The notes beneath the pieces are model-generated. The model saw nothing but the letters and a program-made list of their open reading frames with translations, did not search any database and was not told the DNA's origin. Below are positions 16,058-24,918 of a stretch of DNA of 64,000 nt, in pieces. The translations under genes were made by a program, and so were the position numbers. Each line of letters opens with the position of its first letter. The first letter of the stretch is position 1. The DNA is from Pseudomonas mucoides (GTDB lineage: Bacteria; Pseudomonadota; Gammaproteobacteria; Pseudomonadales; Pseudomonadaceae), in assembly GCF_015461845.1 (NCBI RefSeq), contig NZ_JACOPW010000005.1, positions 186,001 through 250,000 of the forward strand, read 5' to 3'.

Positions 16058-18375
16058 GCCCGTTACCGAATGATTTTGCCCTGAGTAACTTCAGCCGCCG
16101 CGGTTTCCTCAAAGGGGTCGGTGCCACCAGTGCCTTGGTGCTCGCGGCCAGCTGGGGCTGGCAGGACGTTTTCGCTGAAGAGGCCTCGAAGAAGTTCGGC
16201 GCCGACGGCATGCCCCACGGCGCGATTGATGATCCCAAGGTTTACGTCAGCATCGCCGCCGATGGCACGGTGACCGTGATCTGCAACCGTTCGGAAATGG
16301 GCCAGGGCGTACGCACCAGCCTGACGATGGTGGTGGCCGATGAACTGGACGCTGACTGGGCGATGGTGAAGGTGCAACAGGCGCCAGGCGATGAAGTGCG
16401 TTTCGGCAACCAGGACACCGACGGTTCACGCAGCATGCGTCACTGGTACGAGCCAATGCGCCGCTGCGGTGCCGCCGCGCGCACCATGCTCGAACAGGCC
16501 GCTGCCGAGCAGTGGAAGGTGCCGGTCGCCGAGTGCCATGCGCAACTGCACAAAGTCATCCATAAACCGTCCGGTCGTGAATTGGGCTATGGCGCGTTGG
16601 CTGTGGCGGCCGGAGCGCTGGCGGTGCCCGCGCGTGACAGCGTACGGCTCAAGGATCCGTCGGAGTTTCGCTACATTGGCAAAGAGGGCACCAAGGCCAT
16701 CGACGGTGCCGACATCGTCAACGGCCGTGCCATTTACGGGGCCGACGTGCATTTCGACGGCATGCTCTACGCCACCATTGCGCGTCCGGCGGTGTACGGC
16801 GGCAAGGTCAAATCCCTCGACTCCAGCGCCGCGCTGAAAGTCCCTGGCGTGATCAAGGTCCTGCAGATCGAAGGCAGCCCACTGCCGTCTGAATTTCAAC
16901 CGTTGGGCGGCGTGGCCGTGGTGGCCAGCAACACCTGGGCGGCGATCAAGGGCCGCGAGGCGCTGAAGATCGAGTGGGATGACGGCCCGAACGCCAGTTA
17001 TGACTCGATTGCCTATCGCAAGGAACTCGAAGCGGCGTCCCTCAAGCCCGGGAAAGTGGTGCGCAATACCGGCAGCATCGACGAAGCAATGAAGAGCGCC
17101 GACAGCACCCTCGAAGCGTCTTATTACCTGCCGCACCTGGCGCAGGCACCGATGGAGCCGATGGTTGCCATTGCCCGCTTCAAGGATGGCGTCTGCGAAG
17201 CCTGGGGGCCGAGTCAGGCGCCGCAGGTCACCCGTACACGGATTGGCGAACGCCTTGGCGTTCCGTTCGATAACGTTACGTTTAACGTCACCTTGCTCGG
17301 CGGCGGTTTTGGTCGAAAGTCCAAACCTGACTTCATCATTGAAGCGGCGATACTCGCCAAAGAGTTCCCCGGCAAGGCCGTGCGGGTGCAATGGACCCGT
17401 GAAGACGACATCCACTGTTCCTATTTCCACACCGTGTCGGCCGAGTACCTCAAAGCCAGCCTGAACAAGGACGGCCTGCCCTCCGGCTGGCTGCACCGTA
17501 CCGTGGCCCCGAGTATCACCGCGCTGTTTGCACCGGGGATGAACCACGAGGCAGCGTTTGAACTGGGCATGGGGTTCACCAACATGGCCTACGCGATTCC
17601 CAACGTGCGCCTGGAAAACCCGGAAGCGACGGTGCATACCCGCGTCGGCTGGTATCGCTCGGTGTCGAACATCCCCCATGGCTTTGCGATTCAGAGCTTC
17701 GTCGATGAGCTGGCGCACAAGGCCGGTCAGGATCCGCTCAAATACCAGATCAAGCTGCTTGGCCCTGATCGTCAGATCGACCCGCGCACGTTGAGTGAAG
17801 AGTGGAACTACGGCGAATCCCCCGAGCGCTATCCGATCGATACCGGCCGCCTGCGCACGGTGCTGGAAACCGCCGCGAAAGCCGCGGGTTGGGGGCGTGA
17901 ATTGCCCAAGGGCCGAGGCTTGGGGCTGGCGGTGCATTACAGCTTCGTCACCTATGTGGCGGCGGTGATCGAGGTCGAAGTCAAAGATGACGGCACGTTG
18001 ATCGTGCACAAGGCTGACATCGCTGTGGATTGCGGGCCGCAGATCAACCCCGAGCGCATCCGCTCGCAGTTCGAGGGCGCCTGCGTCATGGGCCTGGGCA
18101 ATGCGGTGCTGGGGGAAATCAGCTTCAAGGACGGCAAGGTCCAGCAGGACAACTTCCACATGTACGAAGTGGCGCGCATGTCCCTGGCGCCCAAGGAAGT
18201 CGCCGTGCATCTGGTCACCCCGCCAGGCGTTGTGCCCTTGGGCGGCGTCGGTGAGCCGGGCGTGCCGCCGATTGCGCCGGCGTTGTGCAACGCGATCTTC
18301 GCCGCCACCGGCAAGCGCATCCGTAACCTGCCGGTTCGCTTTCAGCTGCAAGGTTGGCAGAAGGCGCAAGCCTGA
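16054..18375 (+). CDS. Molybdopterin-binding subunit of isoquinoline 1-oxidoreductase-type enzyme
   Basis: 773 residues, IorB-like. Near the N-terminus SRRGFLKGVG followed by a hydrophobic stretch is a twin-arginine signal, so the folded enzyme is probably exported, with the small subunit hitch-hiking. The catalytic base Glu is in GGVGEPGVPPIAPALCNA near the C-terminus, and GGGFGRKS and EPM motifs of the molybdenum cofactor site are present. It is followed by xdhC-like and mocA-like maturation genes, which supports a molybdenum cytosine dinucleotide enzyme. Confidence 0.9.
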   Translation: MSPLPNDFALSNFSRRGFLKGVGATSALVLAASWGWQDVFAEEASKKFGADGMPHGAIDDPKVYVSIAADGTVTVICNRSEMGQGVRTSLTMVVADELDADWAMVKVQQAPGDEVRFGNQDTDGSRSMRHWYEPMRRCGAAARTMLEQAAAEQWKVPVAECHAQLHKVIHKPSGRELGYGALAVAAGALAVPARDSVRLKDPSEFRYIGKEGTKAIDGADIVNGRAIYGADVHFDGMLYATIARPAVYGGKVKSLDSSAALKVPGVIKVLQIEGSPLPSEFQPLGGVAVVASNTWAAIKGREALKIEWDDGPNASYDSIAYRKELEAASLKPGKVVRNTGSIDEAMKSADSTLEASYYLPHLAQAPMEPMVAIARFKDGVCEAWGPSQAPQVTRTRIGERLGVPFDNVTFNVTLLGGGFGRKSKPDFIIEAAILAKEFPGKAVRVQWTREDDIHCSYFHTVSAEYLKASLNKDGLPSGWLHRTVAPSITALFAPGMNHEAAFELGMGFTNMAYAIPNVRLENPEATVHTRVGWYRSVSNIPHGFAIQSFVDELAHKAGQDPLKYQIKLLGPDRQIDPRTLSEEWNYGESPERYPIDTGRLRTVLETAAKAAGWGRELPKGRGLGLAVHYSFVTYVAAVIEVEVKDDGTLIVHKADIAVDCGPQINPERIRSQFEGACVMGLGNAVLGEISFKDGKVQQDNFHMYEVARMSLAPKEVAVHLVTPPGVVPLGGVGEPGVPPIAPALCNAIFAATGKRIRNLPVRFQLQGWQKAQA

Positions 18376-19358
18376 TGGACAGCGTCGATCTGAATGTCCT
18401 GCGCAGCGTGCTCGAATGGCGCCTAGCGGGTCAGCGGGTGGTGCTGTACAGCGTGGTCCAGACCTGGGGCACCGCGCCCCGGGCACCTGGCGCCATGCTG
18501 GCCTTGCGTGAAGATGGTGTGGTGATCGGTTCGGTGTCGGGCGGTTGTGTCGAGGATGACCTGATTGCCCGGCTGCACGACGGGCGTATCCCGGTGGATG
18601 GGCCGCCGGTGCAGTTGATCACCTACGGCGTTACTCGCGAGGAAGCCGCACGGTTTGGTTTGCCGTGCGGCGGCACGTTGCGTCTGACTGAGGAGCGGGT
18701 CGGCGATCCGCAGTGGGTAGCCGAATTGCTGGCGCGCTGTGAGGCCCATGAAATCGTCGCTCGTTCGCTGGATATTGCGACCGGTGAAGTGGTTGTGCAG
18801 TCAGCGAGTAAATCCGATGTTTTGAGCTTTGACGGCACCACGTTGCGCGCGATTTATGGTCCGCGTTGGCGTTTATTGCTGATCGGCGCGGGGCAATTGT
18901 CCCGTTACGTCGCCGAGATGGCGCGGTTGCTGGATTTCGAAGTGTTGATCTGCGATCCGCGCACCGAGTTTGTTTATGGGTGGGAAGAGCAGCACGGTCG
19001 TTTTGTCTCGGGCATGCCGGATGAGGCAGTGCTGAATATCCAGACTGACGAACGCACGGCCATCGTTGCCCTGACTCACGATCCTCGCCTGGATGACATG
19101 GCGCTGCTCACGGCGCTGGATTCCAAGGCCTTTTATGTCGGCGCGCTGGGTTCGCGGGTCAACAGCGTGAAGCGCCGGGAAAACCTCGCCGAACTGGGCT
19201 TGTCGCCAGACGCTATCGAGCGTCTGCATGGCCCGGTCGGGTTGCACATTGGCAGCCACAGTCCGGCGGAAATCGCCTTGTCACTGATGGCCGAAATTGT
19301 GGCGATCAAGAACGGCGTCGAACTGAAGCAAAAGAAGCCGTTGCAGGAGGCTGTATGA
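18375..19358 (+). CDS. XdhC/CoxI-family molybdoenzyme maturation protein
   Basis: 327 residues with the N-terminal XdhC/CoxI domain (GTAPRAPGAMLALREDG, SGGCVEDDL, CGGTLRL) and a C-terminal Rossmann domain (LLIGAGQLSRYVAEMA, then LGSRVNSVKRRE). Such proteins hold the molybdenum cofactor during sulfuration and insertion into xanthine oxidase-family enzymes. The ATG overlaps the TGA of the large subunit (TGATG), so the open frame further upstream is not used. Its partner is the preceding IorAB-like enzyme. Confidence 0.9.
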   Translation: MDSVDLNVLRSVLEWRLAGQRVVLYSVVQTWGTAPRAPGAMLALREDGVVIGSVSGGCVEDDLIARLHDGRIPVDGPPVQLITYGVTREEAARFGLPCGGTLRLTEERVGDPQWVAELLARCEAHEIVARSLDIATGEVVVQSASKSDVLSFDGTTLRAIYGPRWRLLLIGAGQLSRYVAEMARLLDFEVLICDPRTEFVYGWEEQHGRFVSGMPDEAVLNIQTDERTAIVALTHDPRLDDMALLTALDSKAFYVGALGSRVNSVKRRENLAELGLSPDAIERLHGPVGLHIGSHSPAEIALSLMAEIVAIKNGVELKQKKPLQEAV

Positions 19359-19951
19359 GTGAATCCATCGGCGTCATCGTGCTGGCGGCGGGGCAGGGCA
19401 GTCGTTTTCGTCAGGTGGCCGGGGCTGAAAAAGACAAGTTGTTGGCCGACTGCACGGGGCGCGACGGGGCGGTTCGTTCGGTGATCGAGCAGGTGTTGGC
19501 GAGTCTGCCCGCGACGATAGAAAGGCGCGTGCTGGTGACGACAGCGGATCGTCCGCAGGTGATTCGCATGGCTCAAGCGTATGGCTGCGAGATTGTGTTG
19601 ATCGACTCGACAGGCATGGGCGACAGCATTGCGGCGGGTGTGGCGGCGTGTCAGCAGCTGGATGGTTGGTTGGTTGTGCTGGGGGATATGCCGTTTATCC
19701 TGCCTTCGACGGTAGATAATGTGCTGGCGGGTGTGGCTGATGATGCGATCAGCGTGCCGGTGCTGGAGGGAGAGTTTGGGCATCCGGTGGGCTTTGGTCG
19801 CCGTTTTGGACCGGGGTTGATGAGGTTGTCGGGGGATCGAGGGGCCAAGCCGCTGTTTGCGCAGGGCAGGGTGGTTGAGTTGGTGGTGGATGATCCCGGA
19901 GTGCTGTGGGATGTCGATGTGCCTGAATCACTGACCTTCAGACCTGCATAA
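19355..19951 (+). CDS. MocA/MobA-like nucleotidyltransferase
   Basis: 198 residues. LAAGQGSRF is the nucleotide-binding motif of NTP transferases, GDMPF the metal motif, and DVDVPE closes the domain. In this setting it most likely adds CMP to molybdopterin to give the cytosine dinucleotide cofactor used by IorB-type enzymes (MocA role); a MobA-like GMP role is less likely. Overlaps the xdhC-like gene by ATGA. T-rich codon use in the last third differs slightly from its neighbours. Confidence 0.87.
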   Translation: MSESIGVIVLAAGQGSRFRQVAGAEKDKLLADCTGRDGAVRSVIEQVLASLPATIERRVLVTTADRPQVIRMAQAYGCEIVLIDSTGMGDSIAAGVAACQQLDGWLVVLGDMPFILPSTVDNVLAGVADDAISVPVLEGEFGHPVGFGRRFGPGLMRLSGDRGAKPLFAQGRVVELVVDDPGVLWDVDVPESLTFRPA

Positions 19952-19959
19952 AATCCCTG

Positions 19960-19979
19960 TGGGAGCGATGTTCGGAGGC
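19960..19979. repeat. Truncated REP-like half element
   Basis: CCTGTGGGAGCGATGTTCGG resembles the first part of the REP consensus seen in the right half of the window but lacks the second stem arm. A decayed copy. Confidence 0.45.
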
Positions 19980-19982
19980 ATA

Positions 19983-20018
19983 AAAAAGCCCCGCCTGGGT
20001 GACCAGACGGGGCTTTTT
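19983..20018. terminator. Bidirectional terminator between mocA-like gene and rne
   Basis: Stem AAAAAGCCCCG/CGGGGCTTTTT with an inner CTGG/CCAG pairing. A and T runs on both sides suit the convergent arrangement. Confidence 0.93.
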
Positions 20019-20030
20019 ATGGCCTAGGCG

Positions 20031-23000
20031 TTAGACGAGAGGTTTAGGCTCGTGCTCTTTTTCCTGGGCTTGTTCGTGTTGCTTTACGGCTTCCTGAACG
20101 GAGCGCGGTGCTTCTTCGATGACCGACTCGGCAACAGGTGCCGCTTCGACCACTTCAGCAACAACCGGAGCCGGTTCGGCAGCGACAGGCGCTTCAACCG
20201 GTGCCGCAGCGGCAGCCAGTTCGGCTTCCTTCTGCAGACGCTCGGCTTCACGCTTGCGACGACGCACTTCACGCGGGTCGTTCGGCGCACGGCCGCTTGG
20301 CGTCAGGGCACTGACCGGGGCCGCTTCTACGGCTGGTTCAGCCACTTCGGCAACAACCGGAGCCGGTGCTTCAACGACTGGAGCAGGTTCGGCAGCCACA
20401 ACCACTGGCTCGGAAACCTTCGCTTCAGCCACTACAGCTTCAGCCACCGGTGCAGGCGCTTCAACAGCAACCGTCTCGGCAACCCAGTTGAACGCGGTTT
20501 GTTCTTCACGAACTTCGCGGACAGCTTCGGTCACGGTTTCAGTGACAGTTTCGGCAGCAGGCTCGGCAGCCACCACTGGCTCGGCGACAACAGCCGCTTC
20601 AACCACCGGTTGGGCTTCTTCACGAACAAACGCTTCACGAACCGGAGCCACTTCGATTTCCGGCGCGGCGGTTGCTTCGACCGGAGTCGTTGCTTCAACC
20701 ACTGGCGCTTCAACCGGAGCCGTTTCCTGAACAGACGCCGTTGCGCGTTCAGCTTGCTCGTGAGCCTGGGCTTCAGCCGGTGCGCTGATCACGGTGCTGG
20801 CAACGGCTGCGGTAACCGCCAGGCCAGCGGCCAGATCCGCAGTGCTTGGCGCATCGTTGCTTTCGCCAGCTTCGTTACCTTCGGATTCTTCCGAACCTTC
20901 GATCACGTTGCCGTTGGCGTCGCGTTGACGCTCGCGACGGTTGCTGCGACGACGCTGGCCACGGGAGCGGCGGCGTGGACGATCGCCTTCGGCGCCTTCC
21001 TGACCGTCTTCCTGCAGTTGCTCTTCGTTGCCGGTCAACTCTTCTTCAGCAACGGCGGCAGCCGCTTGTTCCGCACGTGGCTGACGTTCTTCACGCGGTG
21101 GGCGTGGCGCACGTTCTTCACGTGGCTGGCGAGCCGGACGCTCTTCAGCGGTAGCCGTTGCAGCAGCAGCGGCCGGAGCAGCATCCAGAGGCTCGCGCAG
21201 TTCACGAACCGGACGCTCTTCACGATCGCCACGTGGCTTGCGGTCTTCGCGCGGAGCACGCGGTGCACGTTCTTCACGAGGGGCGCGAGGTGCGCGCTCT
21301 TCACGTGGAGCACGTTCTTCGCGGGCTACGGCCGGAGTTTCTTCACGGGCTTCGCGTGGCTCGCGGGGTGCGCGCTCTTCACGCGGTGCACGTTCCTCAC
21401 GAGGCTTGCGTTCTTCATCGCGGCGACCATTACGGTTGCGGCTCTGCTGACGACCGTTGCGACGCTCTTCGTTACGGGCCGGACGCTCGGTGGTCACTGG
21501 TTTTTCAACCACAACCGGAGCAGCAGGCTCTTCCTTGGTCGCGAACAGGCTGACCAGCGACTTCACCAGGCCTTTGAACAGGCTTGGTTCTGGCGCGGCA
21601 GCCGGTGCAGCCACTGGTGCGGCAGCGACGACTTCGGTCGGAACCGGAGCGTTGGCGCGGGCCGGAGCCGTCTTGACCGCAGCTTCCTGGCGAACCAGGG
21701 TGCGGGTCGCAGCGGCTGGCTGGACTTCTTCGACTTCGGCAGCGGCAGCAGCGATTTCGTAGCTGGACTGGCCGACAGCGGCTTCCGGGCTGTCATCGCG
21801 CAGACGCTGAACTTCGAAGTGCGGCGTTTCGAGGTGATCGTTCGGCAGAATGACGATGCGGGCACGGGTGCGCAGTTCGATCTTGGTGATCGAGTTGCGT
21901 TTTTCGTTGAGCAGGAACGCAGCCACCGGGATCGGCACTTGTGCGCGAACTTCGGCGGTGCGGTCTTTCAGGGCTTCTTCTTCGATCAGGCGCAGGATCG
22001 CCAGCGACAGCGATTCAACATCACGGATGATGCCGGTGCCGTTGCAACGCGGGCAAACGATGCCGCTGCTTTCGCCCAGGGATGGACGCAGGCGCTGACG
22101 GGACATTTCCAGCAGACCGAAGCGCGAAATGCGACCGACTTGCACGCGAGCGCGGTCGGCTTCCAGGCATTCGCGGACTTTCTCTTCCACGGCGCGCTGG
22201 TTCTTGGCAGGGGTCATGTCGATGAAGTCGATGACGATCAGGCCGCCGATGTCGCGCAAGCGCAACTGACGGGCGATTTCTTCGGCAGCTTCAAGGTTGG
22301 TCTGCAGGGCGGTTTCTTCGATGTCGCTGCCTTTTGTGGCGCGCGCCGAGTTGATGTCGATGGACACCAGGGCTTCGGTCGGATCGATAACGATGGAGCC
22401 GCCGGAAGGCAGTTCAACGACGCGCTGGAAAGCGGTCTCGATCTGGCTTTCGATCTGGAAGCGGTTGAACAGCGGAACGCTGTCTTCGTACAGCTTGATC
22501 TTGCTGGCGTACTGCGGCATTACCTGGCGGATGAAGGTCAGGGCTTCGTCCTGGGCTTCAACGCTGTCGATCAGCACTTCGCCGATGTCCTGGCGCAGGT
22601 AATCGCGGATGGCGCGGATGATCACGTTGCTTTCCTGGTAGATCAGGAATGGCGCGGAACGATCCAGCGAAGCTTCTTTGATGGCGGTCCAGAGTTGCAG
22701 CAGGTAATCGAGGTCCCACTGCATTTCTTCGCTGCTGCGGCCAAGGCCGGCAGTGCGCACGATCAGACCCATGTCGGCCGGGGCAACCAGACCGTTCAGG
22801 GCTTCACGCAGTTCGTTGCGCTCTTCACCTTCGATGCGACGGGAGATACCGCCGGCACGCGGGTTGTTAGGCATCAGAACGAGGTAACGACCGGCCAGGC
22901 TGATGAAGGTGGTCAGGGCGGCGCCCTTGTTGCCACGTTCTTCTTTTTCGACCTGAACGATGACTTCCTGGCCTTCGCTCAGGACGTCCTTGATGTTGAC

Positions 23001-23255
23001 GCGGCCTTCGGGGGCTTTCTTGAAGTATTCGCGGGAGATTTCTTTGAGGGGCAGGAAGCCGTGGCGCTCGGAGCCGAAATCGACAAAGGCAGCCTCAAGG
23101 CTTGGTTCGATGCGAGTAATCCGGCCTTTATAGATGTTGGCCTTCTTCTGCTCGCGTGCACCGGATTCGATGTCCAGGTCGTAGAGGCGTTGGCCATCTA
23201 CCAGTGCAACACGCAACTCTTCGGGTTGAGTTGCGTTAATCAGCATTCTTTTCAT
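20031..23255 (-). CDS. rne: Ribonuclease E
   Basis: 1074 residues. The catalytic half has the S1 domain (about residues 35-120), the two active-site aspartates in VSIDINSARAT and VIDFIDM, and the Zn-link CPRCNGTG. The C-terminal half is the disordered degradosome scaffold: arginine/glutamate-rich repeats of the REERAPR type (DNA about 21060-21430), then Ala/Val/Glu-rich sequence, then NDPREVRRRKREAER. The start at 23255 (MKRMLINATQPEELRVA) is the family N-terminus; the 16 upstream codons are not used. It initiates most mRNA decay and processes rRNA and tRNA. Transcribed from a promoter about 640 nt upstream, giving a long leader suited to autoregulation. Confidence 0.96.
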   Translation of the reverse strand: MKRMLINATQPEELRVALVDGQRLYDLDIESGAREQKKANIYKGRITRIEPSLEAAFVDFGSERHGFLPLKEISREYFKKAPEGRVNIKDVLSEGQEVIVQVEKEERGNKGAALTTFISLAGRYLVLMPNNPRAGGISRRIEGEERNELREALNGLVAPADMGLIVRTAGLGRSSEEMQWDLDYLLQLWTAIKEASLDRSAPFLIYQESNVIIRAIRDYLRQDIGEVLIDSVEAQDEALTFIRQVMPQYASKIKLYEDSVPLFNRFQIESQIETAFQRVVELPSGGSIVIDPTEALVSIDINSARATKGSDIEETALQTNLEAAEEIARQLRLRDIGGLIVIDFIDMTPAKNQRAVEEKVRECLEADRARVQVGRISRFGLLEMSRQRLRPSLGESSGIVCPRCNGTGIIRDVESLSLAILRLIEEEALKDRTAEVRAQVPIPVAAFLLNEKRNSITKIELRTRARIVILPNDHLETPHFEVQRLRDDSPEAAVGQSSYEIAAAAAEVEEVQPAAATRTLVRQEAAVKTAPARANAPVPTEVVAAAPVAAPAAAPEPSLFKGLVKSLVSLFATKEEPAAPVVVEKPVTTERPARNEERRNGRQQSRNRNGRRDEERKPREERAPREERAPREPREAREETPAVAREERAPREERAPRAPREERAPRAPREDRKPRGDREERPVRELREPLDAAPAAAAATATAEERPARQPREERAPRPPREERQPRAEQAAAAVAEEELTGNEEQLQEDGQEGAEGDRPRRRSRGQRRRSNRRERQRDANGNVIEGSEESEGNEAGESNDAPSTADLAAGLAVTAAVASTVISAPAEAQAHEQAERATASVQETAPVEAPVVEATTPVEATAAPEIEVAPVREAFVREEAQPVVEAAVVAEPVVAAEPAAETVTETVTEAVREVREEQTAFNWVAETVAVEAPAPVAEAVVAEAKVSEPVVVAAEPAPVVEAPAPVVAEVAEPAVEAAPVSALTPSGRAPNDPREVRRRKREAERLQKEAELAAAAAPVEAPVAAEPAPVVAEVVEAAPVAESVIEEAPRSVQEAVKQHEQAQEKEHEPKPLV
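21060..21430 (-). repeat. Tandem imperfect REERAPR-type repeats inside rne
   Basis: In-frame, degenerate units of about 18-24 bp encode runs of REER/APR in the RNase E scaffold. They explain the local sequence repetition. Similar REER repeats occur in the P. aeruginosa protein, so this is a family feature and not an insertion. Confidence 0.8.
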
Positions 23256-23891
23256 GTAGTACCGTCGGTTTCCGGGCTGCCGGAAACGGCGTTCGGCACA
23301 CACGACTTCTCACGGTCGGTGTCAGGTGCGTCAGGAGTGGTTGGCCACTCCAGTGTCTAGCGAACCCCGACCAATTGGGCCGGTGTCGCGACGTACGCGT
23401 CCTGCTTGCTGTGGCTACTTAAGCACTCAGTCAGGAGGAGGAATCAACCAGCGGCTGTGGACGAGATGAAGCGTCTTGATAAAGCCTATTGCTACACAGT
23501 CCAGCGGTTGTGCATCTCCACCCTACACGTATCCCTGATAATTCGGGTGCTGCCGCGCGCAGAATCCGCAGCGGGTTGGCATTTACCGTGAGCTCCGAAG
23601 GGGGAGGTCACGCATCATGGCTAATTTAGGCGTTGTTTCCGAAGCGTTCGCTCAGGGTCGTTCGTGGCTGACTGCACTTTGTGAACTGGCCGTGAATATT
23701 TGCTCGCAAGGCGAGTTAAAACTCTGCTTTGCGGCATGATTCAGGCCTCATGTCACCTGCGCTCGTTACAGCTGCAAACTCCACCGTTACGTAGCGAAAG
23801 CCCCGTAGGACGGCCTCGCGTCCTGGTGAATTGCGTTGGTCAGGGCCGGTTTTTGACCGTTGGTCCGCTGTCCAGGCCGCTTTTGGCGGCG
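23256..23891 (-). promoter_or_regulatory. Long 5' leader of rne
   Basis: No gene of ordinary length occupies this stretch. From the predicted start near 23891 to the ATG is about 636 nt. Several short hairpins are visible on the minus strand, for example AGGACG/CGTCCT near 23815-23830 and CTCGC/GCGAG near 23703-23715. In E. coli the rne leader is cleaved by RNase E itself to limit synthesis; the same control is inferred here. A 40-codon ORF on the opposite strand is listed separately. Confidence 0.6.
23617..23739 (+). CDS. Possible 40-residue small ORF antisense to the rne leader
   Basis: ATG at 23617 preceded by GGGGGAGG at about 9 nt; 40 codons (MANLGVVSEAFAQGRSW...) ending TGA. Three Cys and a hydrophobic middle (LTALCELAVNIC). 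No homologue is recognised. It is not in operon with rluC and has no obvious promoter, so it may be chance. Confidence 0.25.
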   Translation: MANLGVVSEAFAQGRSWLTALCELAVNICSQGELKLCFAA

Positions 23892-23897
23892 TTCGCG

Positions 23898-23926
23898 ACT
23901 ATAGCAGCAATGATTAAGTGCTTCAA
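23898..23926 (-). promoter_or_regulatory. Sigma-70 type promoter of rne
   Basis: On the minus strand TTGAAG (23926-23921), a 17-bp spacer and TATAGT (23903-23898). Predicted start near 23891. It overlaps the upstream region of the divergent rluC gene. Confidence 0.7.
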
Positions 23927-23955
23927 TTCCATAAAAAATTGTTATCATCCGCGCC

Positions 23956-24918
23956 ATGACGACTACAACCCCTTCGACCCCAGCCGTACAACTGCTGGAG
24001 GTCTCGCCGGAATATGCCGGTCAACGTATTGATAACTTCCTTCTCGCTCGGCTCAAAGGCGTGCCCAAGACCTTGATTTACCGCATTTTGCGTAAAGGCG
24101 AAGTGCGTGTGAACAAAGGTCGGATCAAGCCCGAATACAAGCTGCAGGCGGGCGATATCGTGCGCGTGCCGCCGGTTCGCGTGCCTGAGCGCGACGAGCC
24201 GGTGCCGCTGGCCCAGGGCCTGCTGCAACGCCTCGAAGCCTCGATTGTCTTCGAAGACAAAGCGCTGATCGTGATCAACAAGCCTTGCGGCATTGCGGTT
24301 CATGGCGGCAGCGGCCTGACGTATGGGGTGATCGAAGCCTTTCGTCAGTTGCGTCCCGATTGCAAGGAGCTGGAACTGGTTCACCGTCTCGACCGTGATA
24401 CCTCCGGCCTGCTGATGATCGCCAAGAAGCGCAGCATGTTGCGCCATTTGCACACGGCATTGCGCGGCGATGGCGTCGACAAGCGCTACATGGCGCTGGT
24501 CCGCGGTAACTGGGCGGCCTCGATCAAGCAGGTTCGTGCGTCGCTGGGCAAGAGCAATCTGCGCTCCGGCGAGCGCATGGTCGAAGTCGACGAGGAGGAG
24601 GGCAAGGAGTCGGTGACCGTGTTCAAGGTCCTGCGCCGCTTCGGCGACTTTGCCACCCTGATCGAAGCCAAGCCGATCACCGGCCGGACTCACCAGATCC
24701 GCGTCCATACCCTGCACGCCGGGCATAGTATTGCCGGCGATACCAAGTATGGAGACGAAGGTTTCAGCAAGGAAATCCGCGATCTGGGCGGCAAGCGCCT
24801 GTTCCTGCACGCCTACATGCTGACCGTGCCGCTGCCGGATGGTAGCGAGCTGAAATTGCAGGCGCCTGTGGATGAAATGTGGTCCAAGACCGTGGAGCGA
24901 CTGAGTGCGCCACTCTGA
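23956..24918 (+). CDS. rluC: 23S rRNA pseudouridine synthase RluC
   Basis: 320 residues: S4-like RNA-binding domain (about residues 15-75, RIDNFLLARLKGVPKTLIYRI) and catalytic domain with HRLDRDTSGLL holding the catalytic Asp. Makes pseudouridine at 23S positions 955, 2504 and 2580 (E. coli numbering). The ATG at 23956 matches the family start but has no ribosome binding site, and TATCAT at 23943-23948 lies only 8 bp upstream, so the mRNA may be leaderless from that promoter. Divergent from rne, overlapping the HAD gene at its 3' end. Confidence 0.93.
   Translation: MTTTTPSTPAVQLLEVSPEYAGQRIDNFLLARLKGVPKTLIYRILRKGEVRVNKGRIKPEYKLQAGDIVRVPPVRVPERDEPVPLAQGLLQRLEASIVFEDKALIVINKPCGIAVHGGSGLTYGVIEAFRQLRPDCKELELVHRLDRDTSGLLMIAKKRSMLRHLHTALRGDGVDKRYMALVRGNWAASIKQVRASLGKSNLRSGERMVEVDEEEGKESVTVFKVLRRFGDFATLIEAKPITGRTHQIRVHTLHAGHSIAGDTKYGDEGFSKEIRDLGGKRLFLHAYMLTVPLPDGSELKLQAPVDEMWSKTVERLSAPL

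Noticed and set aside
16426..18486. 686-codon open frame opposite the IorB-like gene
   Set aside because: Mirror of a GC-rich coding sequence; no motif or initiation signal.
20052..23360. 1102-codon open frame opposite rne
   Set aside because: The frame stays open because of the biased codon use and repeats of rne on the other strand. It has no ribosome binding site, no known motif, and rne itself is certain.
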